Origin: Tolypeutes matacus
Lineage: Eukaryota > Chordata > Mammalia > Cingulata > Chlamyphoridae
Length of the DNA stretch: 64,000 nucleotides
Direction: 5' to 3'
Assembly (NCBI GenBank): GCA_026826555.1
Contig: JAKSZT010054396.1
Coordinates: forward strand, 14,070,535 to 14,134,534
Under the pieces are notes generated by a model, which was not told the DNA's origin, searched no databases, and worked only from the letters and a program-made list of their open reading frames with translations. Position numbers and translations under genes: made by a program. This document shows, piece by piece, positions 47,305 to 58,579 of the stretch (position 1 is the first letter of the stretch; the number at the start of each line of letters is the position of its first letter).

Positions 47305-48235
47305 GTAAGCCTTATTAATAATTGGTCTACTTTGACTCAGCAGGACAAAATTTATTTTTACGCATGGGGGACGACTGCTAAGTAAGGCTCCGCTGAGGAT
47401 TTATAAACGGAGAAGCAGACTCCTGCTCCTGCAGTGCTTTCAGCCTAGTAGAGTGATCATGCGACAGCTCACAGACTCCCAAGGCAGGAGCGCTGGGGAG
47501 CAAGGCAGGTGCTGAAAGGTCAGAGGGGCGCAGGCCTTTCCACCTGGGATGAGCTGGACAGGGCTCCCCCAGGGCCCCGAGGGGAGGTGTCCCTGTGACC
47601 CCTGTGAACGGCACCGGGACCCTGGCCGTGCTCGTTTATGCTATCAGATGTGGATCCTGGGTGGGTGGGCGCCTGTGTCCTATTCATTACTGAGGTGAGC
47701 AGAGTTGTTTCTTGGAGTGTGAGGAATGCAGATGACACATATTGCTTCATCAGCAAAAGAACACCAGGCAGGGAGGACCGTGGAGTTGGAAGCAGCTTTC
47801 TTTTAGTAATTGGCAGCAAGGATGAGTGGCATGGATATTTTTTCCCTTGCCTTGCTGCTGCCAAAGGAAATCACGGAAGGTTTCCCTCATTTCTGCATTG
47901 CGTATCTCTCAGCTCCAGGTCACAGCCCTGGGGGGGGGGGGGGCACTGGAAGCCCCAGATGGTACAGATCACAGGAAATGACAAGTCCCTGATGCAGCGA
48001 TGCTACTCCGGGGCCTCTCCAGGGAACACAGACCGCATAGGCTGCTGTTGAAATCAACGACTTTCTTCCATAAGTCAATACAATTTGTTTAGCAAATAAA
48101 GATTAGCAGGGCCGGCTTCTCTGCCTTTGCTCTCTGTGCTCAACTTCTCTTCACATCAGTCACAGCCAGAGAGTCCAGAGGACAACCAAGAAATGCCAAG
48201 TGACTTTTCTGGTATCTTGGGAGCTGATTGGCGGA
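47305..48235. other. Single-copy intronic DNA with a G14 run
   Basis: No gene or repeat family recognised. The G run is listed separately. Confidence 0.45.
47930..47943 (+). repeat. Homopolymer run of 14 G
   Basis: Fourteen consecutive G between 'cacagccct' and 'cactgg'. Long G runs are rare, mutate fast and are common assembly or sequencing errors. Confidence 0.8.
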
Positions 48236-48239
48236 TGAC

Positions 48240-48360
48240 TTCAAAGGTTGGCGCTGGGCAATTGGAGAGCAAGCCCCAGGCTAGGAACTAGGGAGCCTGA
48301 GACAGCAAGATGCGGTCCTTGCCTTCAAGGAAGGTAGAGTCTAGTGGAGGGAGACAGGCA
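48240..48360 (-). mobile_element. L2 LINE fragment
   Basis: Antisense: 'gcggtccttgccttcaagg', 'tagagtctagtggaggg'. Confidence 0.7.
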
Positions 48361-48714
48361 AGGCATTCAGAGCTGCAGGTGGCATAGGTGCTGTGCCAGA
48401 CCCATGCCCAGGACAGGACGTGAGGCTGGGGAGGGAGGTGGACCTTGGGTGGAACTTTCATCTACACTGGCCTGTGTCTCTTCAGTCCTTGGCCCAGAGC
48501 AGTCAGTGGATGGAATGACTTGAGGAATGGTCCCTGCTAGCCTGAGACATGCCACAGTGGAGATAAATGACAGCCGTCTTTTCCTAGTTCATAGGGTCAG
48601 ACGGATCAAGCTAATGCTTAGATTTCTCTCAATTTTATGTTTTTCTTCCCAGAATCTTCCTTTAACCTTTGATTCCCATGACTGCTTGACTATACTAGGA
48701 TGTAGGGCAGGGGA

Positions 48715-48905
48715 TGGAATATTTATTAAGCACCTGCTAGGTAGCCAGTTCTGGCTGGGTGCTCACAGATGTTGGTATCATTCAGTCCTTCCCACTGCCT
48801 TGCAATTATTCTCATTCAACAGATGAGGGGGACTGAGAAGGAACTGGCAAGGCCCCACAGCTGCGAGGTGATGAGACAGATTGATTTGATTTGAAGGAGG
48901 ATGCC
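48715..48905 (-). mobile_element. MIR SINE, degraded
   Basis: Antisense: 'atttattaagcacctgctag', 'ctcattcaacagatgaggg', 'aaggccccacagctgcgagg'. Confidence 0.65.
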
Positions 48906-48909
48906 TGGG

Positions 48910-49600
48910 TAAGATGACATTCACCTTAGCCCAGAATTATCTATTTCACTAATAAATGGTTTTCTACAAAGACACTCCCCACAGCCGGAGCCAGCCTCTT
49001 GTAGAATACAGAGTTATAAACCCTCTGAACCAAAGATTGTCAGACGCCATTTTTGCTGGCTCGGGGGTAATCCCACAGCACTCAGCGCTCTTCCTTTCTG
49101 GCTGACGTGGGCCTTGTCACATCAGATACTCGGGCCCCAGCCAGGTGTGTTCTCCAAGGTGGTTCTTGGCTCAGTCACAAACGCCTCGAAGTGCATACAT
49201 CCAGGTCAGGTGTGCCTCTGAAGGCCCGCTGCACGACTGCTCGCCTTGAGCTCTGACTGAAGGGGGCGCCGAGCCTGACGTTTCCCACAGTTCCCAGACC
49301 ACAACTGTCATTTCTGCACCCAAAATCTCTGAGCACTTTTACCAAAGCTGAGCATCCCATGCCGCTGCCGCCTGTAGGGGCAGCCTTGGGGCTAGGGGCG
49401 GCGGGGGTGGGCAGGGGGCCGGCACCTAGGCTGACCCTCAGGCTGAGCTGTCCACTGCCAAGCTTGGAGCCAGACAAGTGACTTTCACTCTAGCCTTTCC
49501 CTGGCTGCCCTCCCCAGACCACTGGGGTAATTTTCCCTGGGCTGGAGGAGAGGAATAGAGGGGCTCAGGCACTCTTCCTAATTAAAGCAATTCTCTTAGC
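48910..49600. other. Single-copy intronic DNA with a CTCF-like word
   Basis: Relatively CpG-rich at 49.2-49.45 kb but too short and uneven to call a CpG island. At 49256..49269 the word ACTGAAGGGGGCGC agrees with 11 of 14 positions of the CTCF core as I remember it. Confidence 0.3.
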
Positions 49601-49602
49601 AC

Positions 49603-49823
49603 AGGGGTCAACAAAACTACGGCCTGGGGGCCAAGCCTGTCCCGCTGCTGCCTGTGTAGCGCATGAAGTCTCGTTGGAACAGCCGTGCTCACTCGCTACT
49701 GAGTGGTCTGCAGCTGCTTTCGTGCTACAATGACAGGGTTGAGTAGTTGCCGAAGGGACCATCTGGCCGACAAAGCCCAAAGTATTTATTATTTGGCCTT
49801 TTACAGAAAAAGTTTGCCAATTC
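49603..49823 (+). mobile_element. MER5A, non-autonomous hAT DNA transposon
   Basis: Starts 'caggggtcaacaaaactacgg' region and ends 'cagaaaaagtttgccaattc' region; 'ttgagtagttgccg' lies in the middle. The start matches the MER5A 5' end, so the orientation is opposite to the copy at 22470. Confidence 0.85.
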
Positions 49824-49984
49824 ATTTCTTAGAACGTTGGGATTTTTCACCACATGTTTTTCTCCCTGTGGAAATATGAACCGCCTTAAAGACAGGATCA
49901 ACAAATCTTTTCATGGCCCAGGATAAGACCACAAATACAGTAATGATCGCAGCAATAACGACCTTGCTAAAGGCTCTCCCTGTG

Positions 49985-50150
49985 GGGGTGAGCCCAGGCT
50001 CTGGAGACAGATTGGCTCACATCCTGGCTTCACCACTGTCCCAGGTGAGGGACAAGTTGTACGACCTCTGTGTGCCTCGATTCCTCTTCCGTGAAATGGC
50101 GATGGGTGGCTGTTGTTGGGGTCATTGACAAAGTGTTCAGCAAATGCCAG
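49985..50150 (+). mobile_element. MIR SINE
   Basis: Sense MIR: 'agcccaggctctggagac', 'catcctggcttcaccactg', 'cctcttccgtgaaatggcg'. Confidence 0.8.
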
Positions 50151-50799
50151 TTTACTCATTTAATCCTCCCTGCAAACCTCTGAGCATTGGCAGGTACAGG
50201 AACCTGCCTGTCCAAACCCTTGCTATCCAGATTAAGAAGCAGAAAAGACTCAGGGGAATTTTTGGATTAATCCCTCACTCTGCCAACTTCCTCTCTGAGC
50301 TCTCACCATGAGAACTTAAGACCAAAAGATTTAGATGGCGAGGGACACGGGTCCTATTGTGACCTTTAGGGAGATAGCGTTATCATTCCCAGATGACAGG
50401 TGCAGACGCTGGTGTGGAGAGACCGTAAGAGACTGGGAGAAGCAGGGCCCAGTCCAGGCCATCTGACTCCACAGCACCCACAGCCAAGCACTTGGTCCCT
50501 CTCTGGTGCCTCTTGGCCAACTGGGGGCCTGAGGAGGGGCCACTGTAAGAGCAGGCTGGCACTGCACTGTCCCTTAGCTGGGCTAGCCTCGGAGAAGGTC
50601 CTTGTGCCCCATGCCTCATCCCCAGGGTGGGGTGCCTTGTACCGCTGTCTGCCAGTCTCCCTCCTGGCAGGGTGACCTCCTGGACTGGGCAAACAATCTG
50701 TGACCCAGGAGCAGAACCACAGCAACTGGCCTCTTTCATGTTTGAGCCCATGACCTTGGCCTGCGGGGAAGGGCTCTGGCAACCAGGCATTAAAGACAA

Positions 50800-50920
50800 G
50801 GGTGAAGTGGAAGGAGCGCTGGGCTGACAATCAGAACACAAACTTGCTGCATCCCCAGCTCTGCCACCAATTTGCTGTGTGACTTCAGACAAGTCACTTC
50901 TCCCCTCTGGGCTCAACTTC
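50800..50920 (+). mobile_element. MIR-family SINE fragment
   Basis: Sense: 'agctctgccaccaatttgc', 'tgtgtgacttcagacaag'. Followed by a T run at about 50924..50939. Confidence 0.75.
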
Positions 50921-50973
50921 CTCTTTTTTTTTTTTTTTTCCCTCCCAAATGAGGCTATTAGAGTTCACTAGAT

Positions 50974-51182
50974 CAGTTGTTCCCAAAGGGAGGTGGAGGG
51001 TTACCTCCCAGGGGACATCTGCCAATGTCTAGAGACATTTTTGAGTGTTACAATTGGGAGATGGTGCTATGGCATCTCATGGGTATAGGCCACAAATGAA
51101 CATCCACATAGGACAGGCCAGAGCCCACAACAAAGAATTATCCAGTTCCCAATGTCAATAGTGCTGAGGTTGGGAAACCCTG
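50974..51182 (+). mobile_element. Non-autonomous hAT-Charlie element (MER-type)
   Basis: Complete copy: 'cagttgttcccaaaggg' at the left, 'ccaatgtctagagacattt', 'aacaaagaattatccagttcc' region, and 'ggttgggaaaccctg' at the right. The subfamily number was not fixed. Confidence 0.8.
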
Positions 51183-51219
51183 ATGTAGTTGGTCTGTAAT
51201 GGTCCATCCAGCTCTAAAA

Positions 51220-51320
51220 TCGCATATTTCATTTATTCATCAAATGTATTTAACAAGTGCCTCCTATGTGCCAGACAGTGAACAGCAGAGTCCCTGCCCT
51301 CTAGGGCCCCAGTTTACAAA
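51220..51320 (-). mobile_element. L2 LINE fragment
   Basis: Antisense tail: 'catttattcatcaaatg', 'cctcctatgtgccagacag', 'ccctgccctctagggcc'. Confidence 0.75.
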
Positions 51321-51324
51321 GGTA

Positions 51325-51535
51325 ACGAAAATAAGAACTAATATTGGCTGGATGCTATCTCTATATCAGGTTCTTCACATAAACTGGCTCACTCAATCCT
51401 TAAAACCCTTATGGGATAGGTACTATTATTACCCCCATTTTACAGATGAGGAAACTGGGCCTCAGAGATGTAAAGAGTCTTGTCTTAAGGTCACACAGCT
51501 AGTAAGTGGTGGAATCGCCATTTTTTTCCCAGAGC
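51325..51535 (-). mobile_element. MIR SINE, well preserved
   Basis: Antisense MIR: 'ggtactattattaccccc', 'ttttacagatgaggaaactg', 'gtcacacagctagtaagtgg'. Confidence 0.92.
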
Positions 51536-51639
51536 TCAGCTCCTGCCGGTACATACCCACAACTGCCCTGAAAACAATGTGTACGTGTAATTGCTGCCCA
51601 AGGATGGTGTCCCTGCCAGAGACACCAAAAGAAAGGCAA

Positions 51640-51870
51640 GTTGGAATGCTTAGGTGGGCTCTTTATCATGCAAACCATTTAGCGAACTGGAAAAGGGCCT
51701 CATGGCTATAAACCAGGCGGTAATGACCTGACAGGCAAAGGGGACTGAGAAGTGTTAGGGCCACGGAGACATTAATCTGCTTCCAGCCGCTGCCGCTGGA
51801 AAGACATTTGTTAGCGCAGTTATGGGAGCCATAAAAGGCTATTTGACGGCAGGCCTCCTTCCTGCGGGCG
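51640..51870. other. Repeat-free block with octamer-like and CDX-like words, candidate regulatory element
   Basis: Contains 'atcatgcaaacc' (octamer-like) and 'gccataaaaggc' (CDX/HOX-like). A perfect 7-bp inverted repeat, TTCCAGC at 51781..51787 and GCTGGAA at 51795..51801, has a 7-base loop. Low divergence texture; function is inference. Confidence 0.28.
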
Positions 51871-51984
51871 GGTGCCTCAGCGAGCTGGAAAGGGGCTGGC
51901 TCAGGGCGCGGTACAGGCCCTGTGCTTCCACCTGTCATGGGTAGAAGGCTGCAGGGATGAGGGGGGAAAGAGCAGGGGCTGCAG

Positions 51985-52135
51985 CAGGTGAGCTGGATTC
52001 CAGGCCCTCTCTACCCCGAAAACAGCCACAAGACCTCCAGCAAGTCTTGTCATTGCTCTGGGCCTCCATTTCTCCATCTGTAAAGTGGGGACATCAACGT
52101 TTATTTTACAGTGTTGTTTTGAGGCCACAGGTATA
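51985..52135 (+). mobile_element. MIR SINE
   Basis: Sense: 'gctctgggcctccatttctc', 'catctgtaaagtggggac'. Confidence 0.82.
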
Positions 52136-52319
52136 GACAGTGGATAGGAATGTATTCCATAGAGATGTTAAGCATCATTATTGTTGGTGTGTTCATAAGA
52201 ATAATAGAATTACTAATAATTAATAACTGCTAATAGCTCCCAGGCACAGGGCGACTCACTAGGATTCAGTCAAGATATAGATCCCTTTAGTTAAACTTTC
52301 TTATTGTATAAGTAGTTGC

Positions 52320-52505
52320 TTCTATTCATTGCGTACTTACTAGGCACCAAACACTGTTCTAAATGCTTTCTCTGTGTTCATGCATTTAATCCTCACATCA
52401 AACCTATGAGCTAGGAGGAATAGTATCCCCACTTTACAGTGAAGAAACCAAAGCCCAGAGGGACAACGAGGCCATCCAGCTGGTCGCAGGCAGGCTGACT
52501 CTCCC
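52320..52505 (-). mobile_element. MIR SINE
   Basis: Antisense: 'catttaatcctcacatcaaac', 'ctatgagctaggaggaatag' and 'agaaaccaaagcccagagg'; the first word is read at the block junction near 52385. Confidence 0.82.
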
Positions 52506-52509
52506 TGTG

Positions 52510-54785
52510 ATCCCTGCTCCACGCTCATATGCAGAAGAGAGCCTTCGCAGATAGTGAAGTGGCAGGGAGATGGCAGCTTGCCTTCCAGGGGTCTTCCACT
52601 GCCTCCTGTGTGCCAGGACCCCAGGGCATTGGCTGACTTCAGCCTCCTTGCAGGGAAATGGCGCTGGCTGGCTTGTTTGTGTGGGAGGTGGGATGACTCT
52701 GGGCTTCACCCCAAGGTGAGGGCAGGCTGACAGGGGCAATGCATGCAGGAGGCAGGGCTCAGCCCCCTGGCCGGCATCCTCAGGAGACATCCAGCTCCCA
52801 GGAGGGCCCTGGCAAGGAGACTGCCTAGAGATCTGGGCAGTTTCTGTAACTGGAGCGTGGTGTGGGGACAGTGCAGAAGGCTTGTCACAGACTGGGACAT
52901 ATGCAGGGAGGGGGCCCACCTGGCAGCAGGCCAGGAGCTTAGCAGAATGGAACCCACCCCCAGATAGACCCAGGACTGGAGAGTAGGGAGGGCGGCTGGA
53001 TGCTCAGTGATAAGAGCTTCTCTGGGTTCTGCCCAATGTACCGATGTGCGTGGTCTTTAATATTATCTTTGGAACAGACATATGAAAGTTTAAATTTCCC
53101 GTAGATTTCTCCTGGACATCCAACAACACTAGAGAAACACTCGCCTGGGTCTGGGCCCGTGGGTGATGAGGGCCCGTGGGTGATGAGGAAGCCTGGGCAG
53201 GGGAGGGGTGGGCCAGCAGCTGACTGTGATGTTGGTGCTGGGCCCCAGTGGTGCTGGGTCCCCAGTCCCCGTGTCTCCCCGCACCCTTTCCAGCCGGCTT
53301 CTGCCCTCTGGGGAGCGTCCTCAGTACCTGTCTCCCGACTGTGCCCTGAAGCTGTTGGAATCCTCACTGTGCAGGCTCCCTCTCTTTTGCACTTTGTTTT
53401 CTAGGGTTGGGGCAAACCCGCAGAGCTGTTGTTGCCTTCCCCTCCAGTTTCTGGTCCCTTTGTCTGGGATGGGAGGAGGACAAAATGTGTTTTCCTCATC
53501 CCCCAGATCCTGTTTCCTTGGGGTACTCTTTGCCAGATACTCCCCCACCCCCAAGGCATATTCCTCCCTCGCAGGGCCCCAGCTTCCCTGTAGCAGGATT
53601 CCTGGTGGAGGTGGCCCGTGTTCCTCCAAAGAAGATGAGGGGAACCCACCTGCTCCTTCACCTCACTCATGCCCTCTCAAGTACCCTCAGCTGGGAAAAT
53701 TCAGGGGAGACCTCAGTGTTTGCCAAGTGGAAAGACAGGAAAATCAATCGAGGGGAAAAAATCTCATTTTCAAGCTTCTCAGCAGGTATTGTAATCAATA
53801 ATGCAAAGAGCAGCAGGAGCCATTAAACCATACTTGGCAGTGTCCTCCCAGACTGGGAAATGTTTGCTGAGAAATGAACTTGAAGGACGCCTCAGCACCT
53901 CTCACTTGCCAGAGGGCCACTCAGGCAGTGTATCTTAGGGGAAATGGTCTGAGTCTCCACTGGGAAAAACACCACTCAGAAATGAGTTAACCAACCCCCA
54001 GTGTAGACCCCAGTGCAGTGGGCTCTCGGGTTCAAGTCGGTGGTGGTTCAGAGCCAAGTATGACCAAAGCAGGAGGAGGGCATCTATCTGACTTGGCGGT
54101 GGTGGTCTTGCCAAAGGATGGAACTTGCCATTTTCCTCTTTGTTTCTCATTTAGATCCTGGAGATAAATTATATATATAGATATATAACCATCTCAAAAT
54201 AGGTAGACTCGTGGTTTGTGTTCCTTAATTTACCAGTGTATTTCACATACTACAAAGTTTCATTTTGAAATTCTATTTCTGACACTTACCAAAGCATGTT
54301 AGGTGCCATGGTGGGAATTTGGGGCGTGCTCCGAGGGTATGTCCCCTCTTGCCACACCCCTGGAGGCGTTGCTTCTCTTCTTGCTTCTCTATCTGCAGCC
54401 AGCTTCTAGAACCTGCGGGTCTGTATGCACACTAGTGTGCAGTGAAGAGGGGCTCGTTGGTGGGGCCTGGTAGGCTGGTCAGGGGCCCTGGGGGAAGGAG
54501 CCTTGGAAGAAGGCCTTAGAGGTTCCCAGGTTTGAGCGGAAGTCCCAGATCCTCACTCATGGAGCTCCCAGACACTGTCTAGAAGACATTGGAATGATAG
54601 TACTTAAAAAAACCATGAATACATCATTTCATACACACCCAAAAGACTGAACAAATTCATTAATTATCTTGGGATCCTCTTGCATTGGGTACTGCTTGGG
54701 AAAAGTGGGTTATTAGATGCCATTTGGAGTTGTTTTATGTAGTATTTTACTTTCTTGCAATGGCTTTTCTTCAAAGCACTAGATG
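52510..54785. other. Single-copy intronic DNA
   Basis: 2.3 kb with no repeat family or gene recognised, apart from a small TA-rich tract at 54163..54187. Open frames of 140-200 codons near 53.2-53.8 kb on both strands have no domain. Confidence 0.5.
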
Positions 54786-54789
54786 GTTG

Positions 54790-55005
54790 GTTGATGGTAG
54801 GTTCTGAACATGGGCTTTGGAGCAAGACAGACTGGGTTCAAATCCCAACTGCAAAGTCTTTGGTTTCTGTGCAATCTTGGATCTGTTCCTTGACTTTCCT
54901 GAGCTTCAGTTTCCTCATTAGAAAAAATGAGACCAGCCATACCCTGTCATACACTTCACTTAAGAAAGAAATGTCCCTGGCACAGTGCTTGACAAATAGG
55001 CATTT
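54790..55005 (+). mobile_element. MIR SINE, nearly complete
   Basis: Sense MIR: 'catgggctttggagcaagac', 'tgggttcaaatcccaac', 'agcttcagtttcctcatt', 'ggcacagtgcttgac'. Followed by an A/T homopolymer stretch. Confidence 0.88.
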
Positions 55006-55557
55006 AAAAAAAATTTTTTTTTTTTTTTATTCTTTTTATCTCTTTCCTCCATGGATTTTAGTTGGACTGATGCAAATTGAGTGGCAAATCCCAAGTGTGG
55101 AGAACTTGCAGGTGAAGCAAGAATCCAGGGTTGGGAGGGTTAATCTCCTCAGAGAAAGCTCAGTGTCTTCCTAAGCCCCAGCCTGGAACCCTCCCAACCC
55201 AGGCAGAGAGGCTAAAAATGAGGACTTGGGGCCCCTGGCCCAGGCCTTGCACTCAGTATTGCTCAAGCAATACTGCGGGCTTAGAGCCTGGTTTGGGGCT
55301 GCCCAAGCATGAGGCCCGGGTGTGCCATTCTCCTGACCTTTACAGGCCACCCCAGGGGCTCACTGTAGATTAAGCCAAGGGCTGACTGGCGGGGAGGAGC
55401 CACCAGCCAGGGCCAGCCTCACGCAGGCTAACGCAGCCATCTCCCAACTGGCCTCCCTATAGCGGCCGTCCCCCCACAGCGCCTTCTCCACCCAGCAGCC
55501 AGAGTGGCGTCCACAATGTGAGTTAGATCAGGCTACTCTTCTGCTCAACACCTTCCA

Positions 55558-55892
55558 GGGGCTACTTAGAAATCATAGTTAAAGCTTTGAGCATGTTCTG
55601 TAGCGTGTTTCCACATAGAAGCATGAATTTGTCTAAGTACAAAGCCATTGGCTTGAAATTATGTAAGTTGTTAGCATTTGCATGAAGCAAAATTTGGGAG
55701 TAGTGAATACCTTTTTACCACCCTAACTGTGCTGTCTGACCTAGTTGTTTCTGTAGATTGTATTTTAAAAATTCACATCTGAAAATATAATTTCCCTATA
55801 ATTTAAAGGAATTATTTAATTAAGATGTCAATCACTAACCTTGCCCCCCCCCAAAAAAAAAAACAAAACTGAACAGAACAAAAACCTCAAGG
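55558..55892 (+). mobile_element. Unidentified A-tailed insert in the L2
   Basis: About 335 AT-rich bases with no recognised family interrupt the L2. An A-rich stretch at 55851..55886 lies at the right end, as for a retroposed copy. 'accttccagggg' on the left and 'acctcaagggg' on the right could be a degraded target duplication. No open frame. It could be a 3' UTR retrocopy, an unnamed LINE tail, or an old insertion whose A-rich end is chance. Confidence 0.45.
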
Positions 55893-56119
55893 GGATCCCA
55901 TGTCACTCAGAGCAAAAGCCCTGTCAATTGGCCTACAAGGCCCTACATGATCTGGCCAGCACTGCTCCCCAACCTCATTGCCTGGGATCACTCCCTTGAA
56001 CATTTGTTCCAGTCACTCTGGCCACCTTGGGGCTCCTCTTCTACCTCAGGGCCTTTGCACTGGCTGTGCCTTCTTCCTGGAGTGATCTTCCCCCAAACAG
56101 CTGCATAGCTGGCTTTTTC

Positions 56120-56670
56120 TGTATTCATTTTCTACAGATGCATAGCACCTTTAGTGGCTTATACCAACACGCTTTTACTATCTCACAGTTTCTGTGAGTC
56201 AGGGGCTCGCGGTGGCTTGGCTGGGTCCTCTGCTCAAGTCTCACTAGGTTGCAGCCACGTGTCAGCTGGGCTGCAATCTCATCAGAGACTGGGGAAGATC
56301 TGCTTCCAAGCTCCCTCCCATTGCCGGCAGAATTCATCACTTGGCAGCTGTGAGACAGAAGCCCCCGTTACTGTCTGTCAGTAGGGTGCTGCTCTCGGCT
56401 TCTAGAGGCCGCACGCAGTTCCTTGCCATGTATCCCTATCCATAGGCTTTCTCACAACATGGCAGCTTACTTCTTTAAGCCAGCAAGGAAGAAAGGTCTT
56501 TCTAGTGCACGTTGGCAAAAAAGAGCCTTATGTATGTTGTAACCTAATCATGGAAGTGCCAGCCCATTACCTTTGCCATATTCTGCTGGCTAGAAGCAAA
56601 TCATAGGCCCAGCCCACACTGAAGAGGAGAGGGGCCTGGGCAGGAGCTGAGCATGGGGCTGTCCATCACA
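56120..56670 (-). mobile_element. MLT1-type LTR (ERVL-MaLR)
   Basis: The antisense MLT1 pattern starts 'tgtattcattttctac' and contains 'gtggcttataccaacac', 'tctcacagtttctgtgag' and a 'catggcagc' segment. It breaks L2 at a consistent point on both sides. The end is approximate and no clean duplication was found. Confidence 0.75.
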
Positions 56671-56999
56671 CTCACCTCCTCCAGTCTTTTCTCAAACATC
56701 ACACACTCAGGGAGACTTTCCATGTAATTATAACTGTGCAATTACAACCCTACTCCTGCCCCCCCAGCATTTCTGATCCCTCTTCCCTGATCTATTTTTT
56801 TATAGACTTAACAGCTTTTACATAATATATAATCTACTCATTTATTACATTAATTCTGTCTTCTTCTACAAGAAGTTACACTCCATGAGAGCAGTGATTT
56901 GTGTCTGTTTTGTTCTTTGATGAGTCTACAGCACCCAGAGCAGTGCCAGGCACATAGTAAGTGCTCAATAGAGTGACTAAACAAATGCATTAGATCACA

Positions 57000-57500
57000 C
57001 ACACCCCCACCTGCTAAAAATCTTCCAATGGCTTCTCATTGCCCTTAGGAAAAAACCCAAGCTCTTGGCCCTGGCGTGCCCTGGCCCTGAGCTGCTGCTT
57101 CAACTCCCCCTTCAATCGTCTCCCCTCATGGGCTCTGAGTCAGTCACACTGGCCTCCAGCTTCCCACAAATGTGCCCAGCCTTGTCCTGCCACAGCGCCT
57201 TAGCACTTGCTGTTCCCTCTGTCTGGACTGAGCTTCCTCCAGCTCTTTGCAGATCTGGCTCCTCCCAATCCCTCATGTAGCAAATGTCCCTTTCCAGAGA
57301 GGCCTTCCCTGACTGCCTGACAACACCCACCTTATGCACTGTTCACCCCCCACCCCCAAGTCACTGATGATGATCTGTGATCATTATTCACCAGGCTACC
57401 TGTTTGCTTTCTGTCTCTTATAGACCATAAACCCACTCAGGATAGGATCTTCCAGTTTGCTAGGCTCAATAAATATTTGGGAATGAATGAATGAATGAGT
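57000..57500 (+). mobile_element. L2 LINE, long 3' end, directly after another L2
   Basis: Sense L2 in full order: 'ccaatggcttctcattgccc', 'cagccttgtcctgccacag', 'agaggccttccctgactgc', 'aggctcaataaatatttggg', then the terminal GAAT repeat at 57481..57498. Confidence 0.92.
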
Positions 57501-57574
57501 CGCAGGCTAAGATGTGGAGGTAAAGCCTTCCCAGGCTTGGGGTAGGGGGTCTGGGAGGGGACAGTGTGGTGGAG

Positions 57575-57690
57575 AAAACCGCCTTGGCCTGAATATCTGG
57601 GATGGCCTGGGGTGACTCCCTTTACCTCCCTGGGCCTTGGTCTTATCCTCTGTAAAGTGGGGGTGGAGCTCTGATTTCCCTGGTTCTCTG
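57575..57690 (+). mobile_element. MIR SINE fragment
   Basis: Sense core: 'cctccctgggccttggtc', 'ttatcctctgtaaagtggg'. Confidence 0.72.
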
Positions 57691-58094
57691 AGCAGTCAGG
57701 GCTTAACCCCTCAGCCCTGTCCCCAGAAGGACCCCAGCTTTGAGAGGGATGTGGGAAGGTAGCTCCATCACCAGGTGTCAGTGAACACATGTGAGTCACA
57801 GCCTTTAGTCCCTCCTGAGGCCCAGGTCTTTGTAGCCAGCTCCCCCCACTTCCTGGGATCCCTGGCTAAGGGTCCCTGCTTCCTCCAGTCCCCAAGCCAG
57901 CCCCCACCTCCCCAGAGGGCCCATGGCACTGAGCCTCAGGAGTGGGCTCGCCCAAGCCAGACCCAAGCCACTGCCTCCTGCGGAGGGGGCCCTATGGAGC
58001 TTCCTTCTCTGACCCCTGGGCCTTTGTCTTCAAGCATCTGTTGTCAGTGTTTCTCTCACAGTCTCTAGTTCTGGGTTCATGCTGATTCAGTTCC

Positions 58095-58540
58095 ACAACC
58101 CTTAACTCATCACTTACCGTGCTAGATACCAGGGCTGCTAAGATGAACAAGGTAGGGTCTTTCCTGCAGGAGCTCACCATCCACAGGGATGGACAGACAC
58201 ATGCCAGGTGACTCAGACCCAAGACCCAGCCTGCTGGGTGGGCAGAGCACCTCGGAGACGTCAGAGAACAGAGGGCAACACTTCACAGGGGACGTAGCAT
58301 TTGAAATGGGAGATGGAGGACAACAATTTCAACAGGTGCTATAGAAAGGCAGAGGGGTCCACATGAGCAAAGGCACAGGTGCTGGAAAGCTGAGGGCACA
58401 CCCGGAGCAGAGGAGCATTTGCTGCAGGGGGAGCACCAGGCACGAGAAGGTTCTGCCAGGGAAGAGACTCAGTCGGGTCGTGTTGCAGGGCTTGAAGGCC
58501 CTGAGAAGGGCTGGGGGGTTTATTGTCTTCTCCTGACCTC
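58095..58540 (-). mobile_element. L2 LINE, 3' half
   Basis: Antisense: 'ctagataccagggctgctaag', 'ctgcaggagctcaccatcc', 'gtgctatagaaaggcagagg', 'agcaaaggcacaggtgc'; the first word is cut from a slightly longer match. Confidence 0.72.
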
Positions 58541-58579
58541 ACATCGTTGTGCTTCCTCTCCATCCTGGAGCAGCTTTTG

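Larger units (their letters stand above)
55435..56985 (+). mobile_element. L2 LINE split into three parts by two insertions
   Basis: L2 is present at about 55435..55557, 55893..56119 and 56671..56985. Landmarks: 'caggctactcttctgctcaac'-like word, 'ggcctacaaggccctacatg', 'cagggcctttgcactggc', 'atgagagcagtgatttgtg', 'gcacatagtaagtgctcaat'. The gaps hold an A-tailed insert and an MLT1-type LTR. Confidence 0.85.

Noticed and set aside
49200..49450. CpG island or alternative promoter
   Set aside because: CpG density is uneven and the stretch is too short; no initiator or first-exon features were found.
50383..50916. 177-codon open frame on the minus strand
   Set aside because: Includes part of a MIR and shows no domain.
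53208..53801. 197-codon open frame on the + strand
   Set aside because: No recognisable domain, no splice or promoter context, and the opposite strand is open as well.
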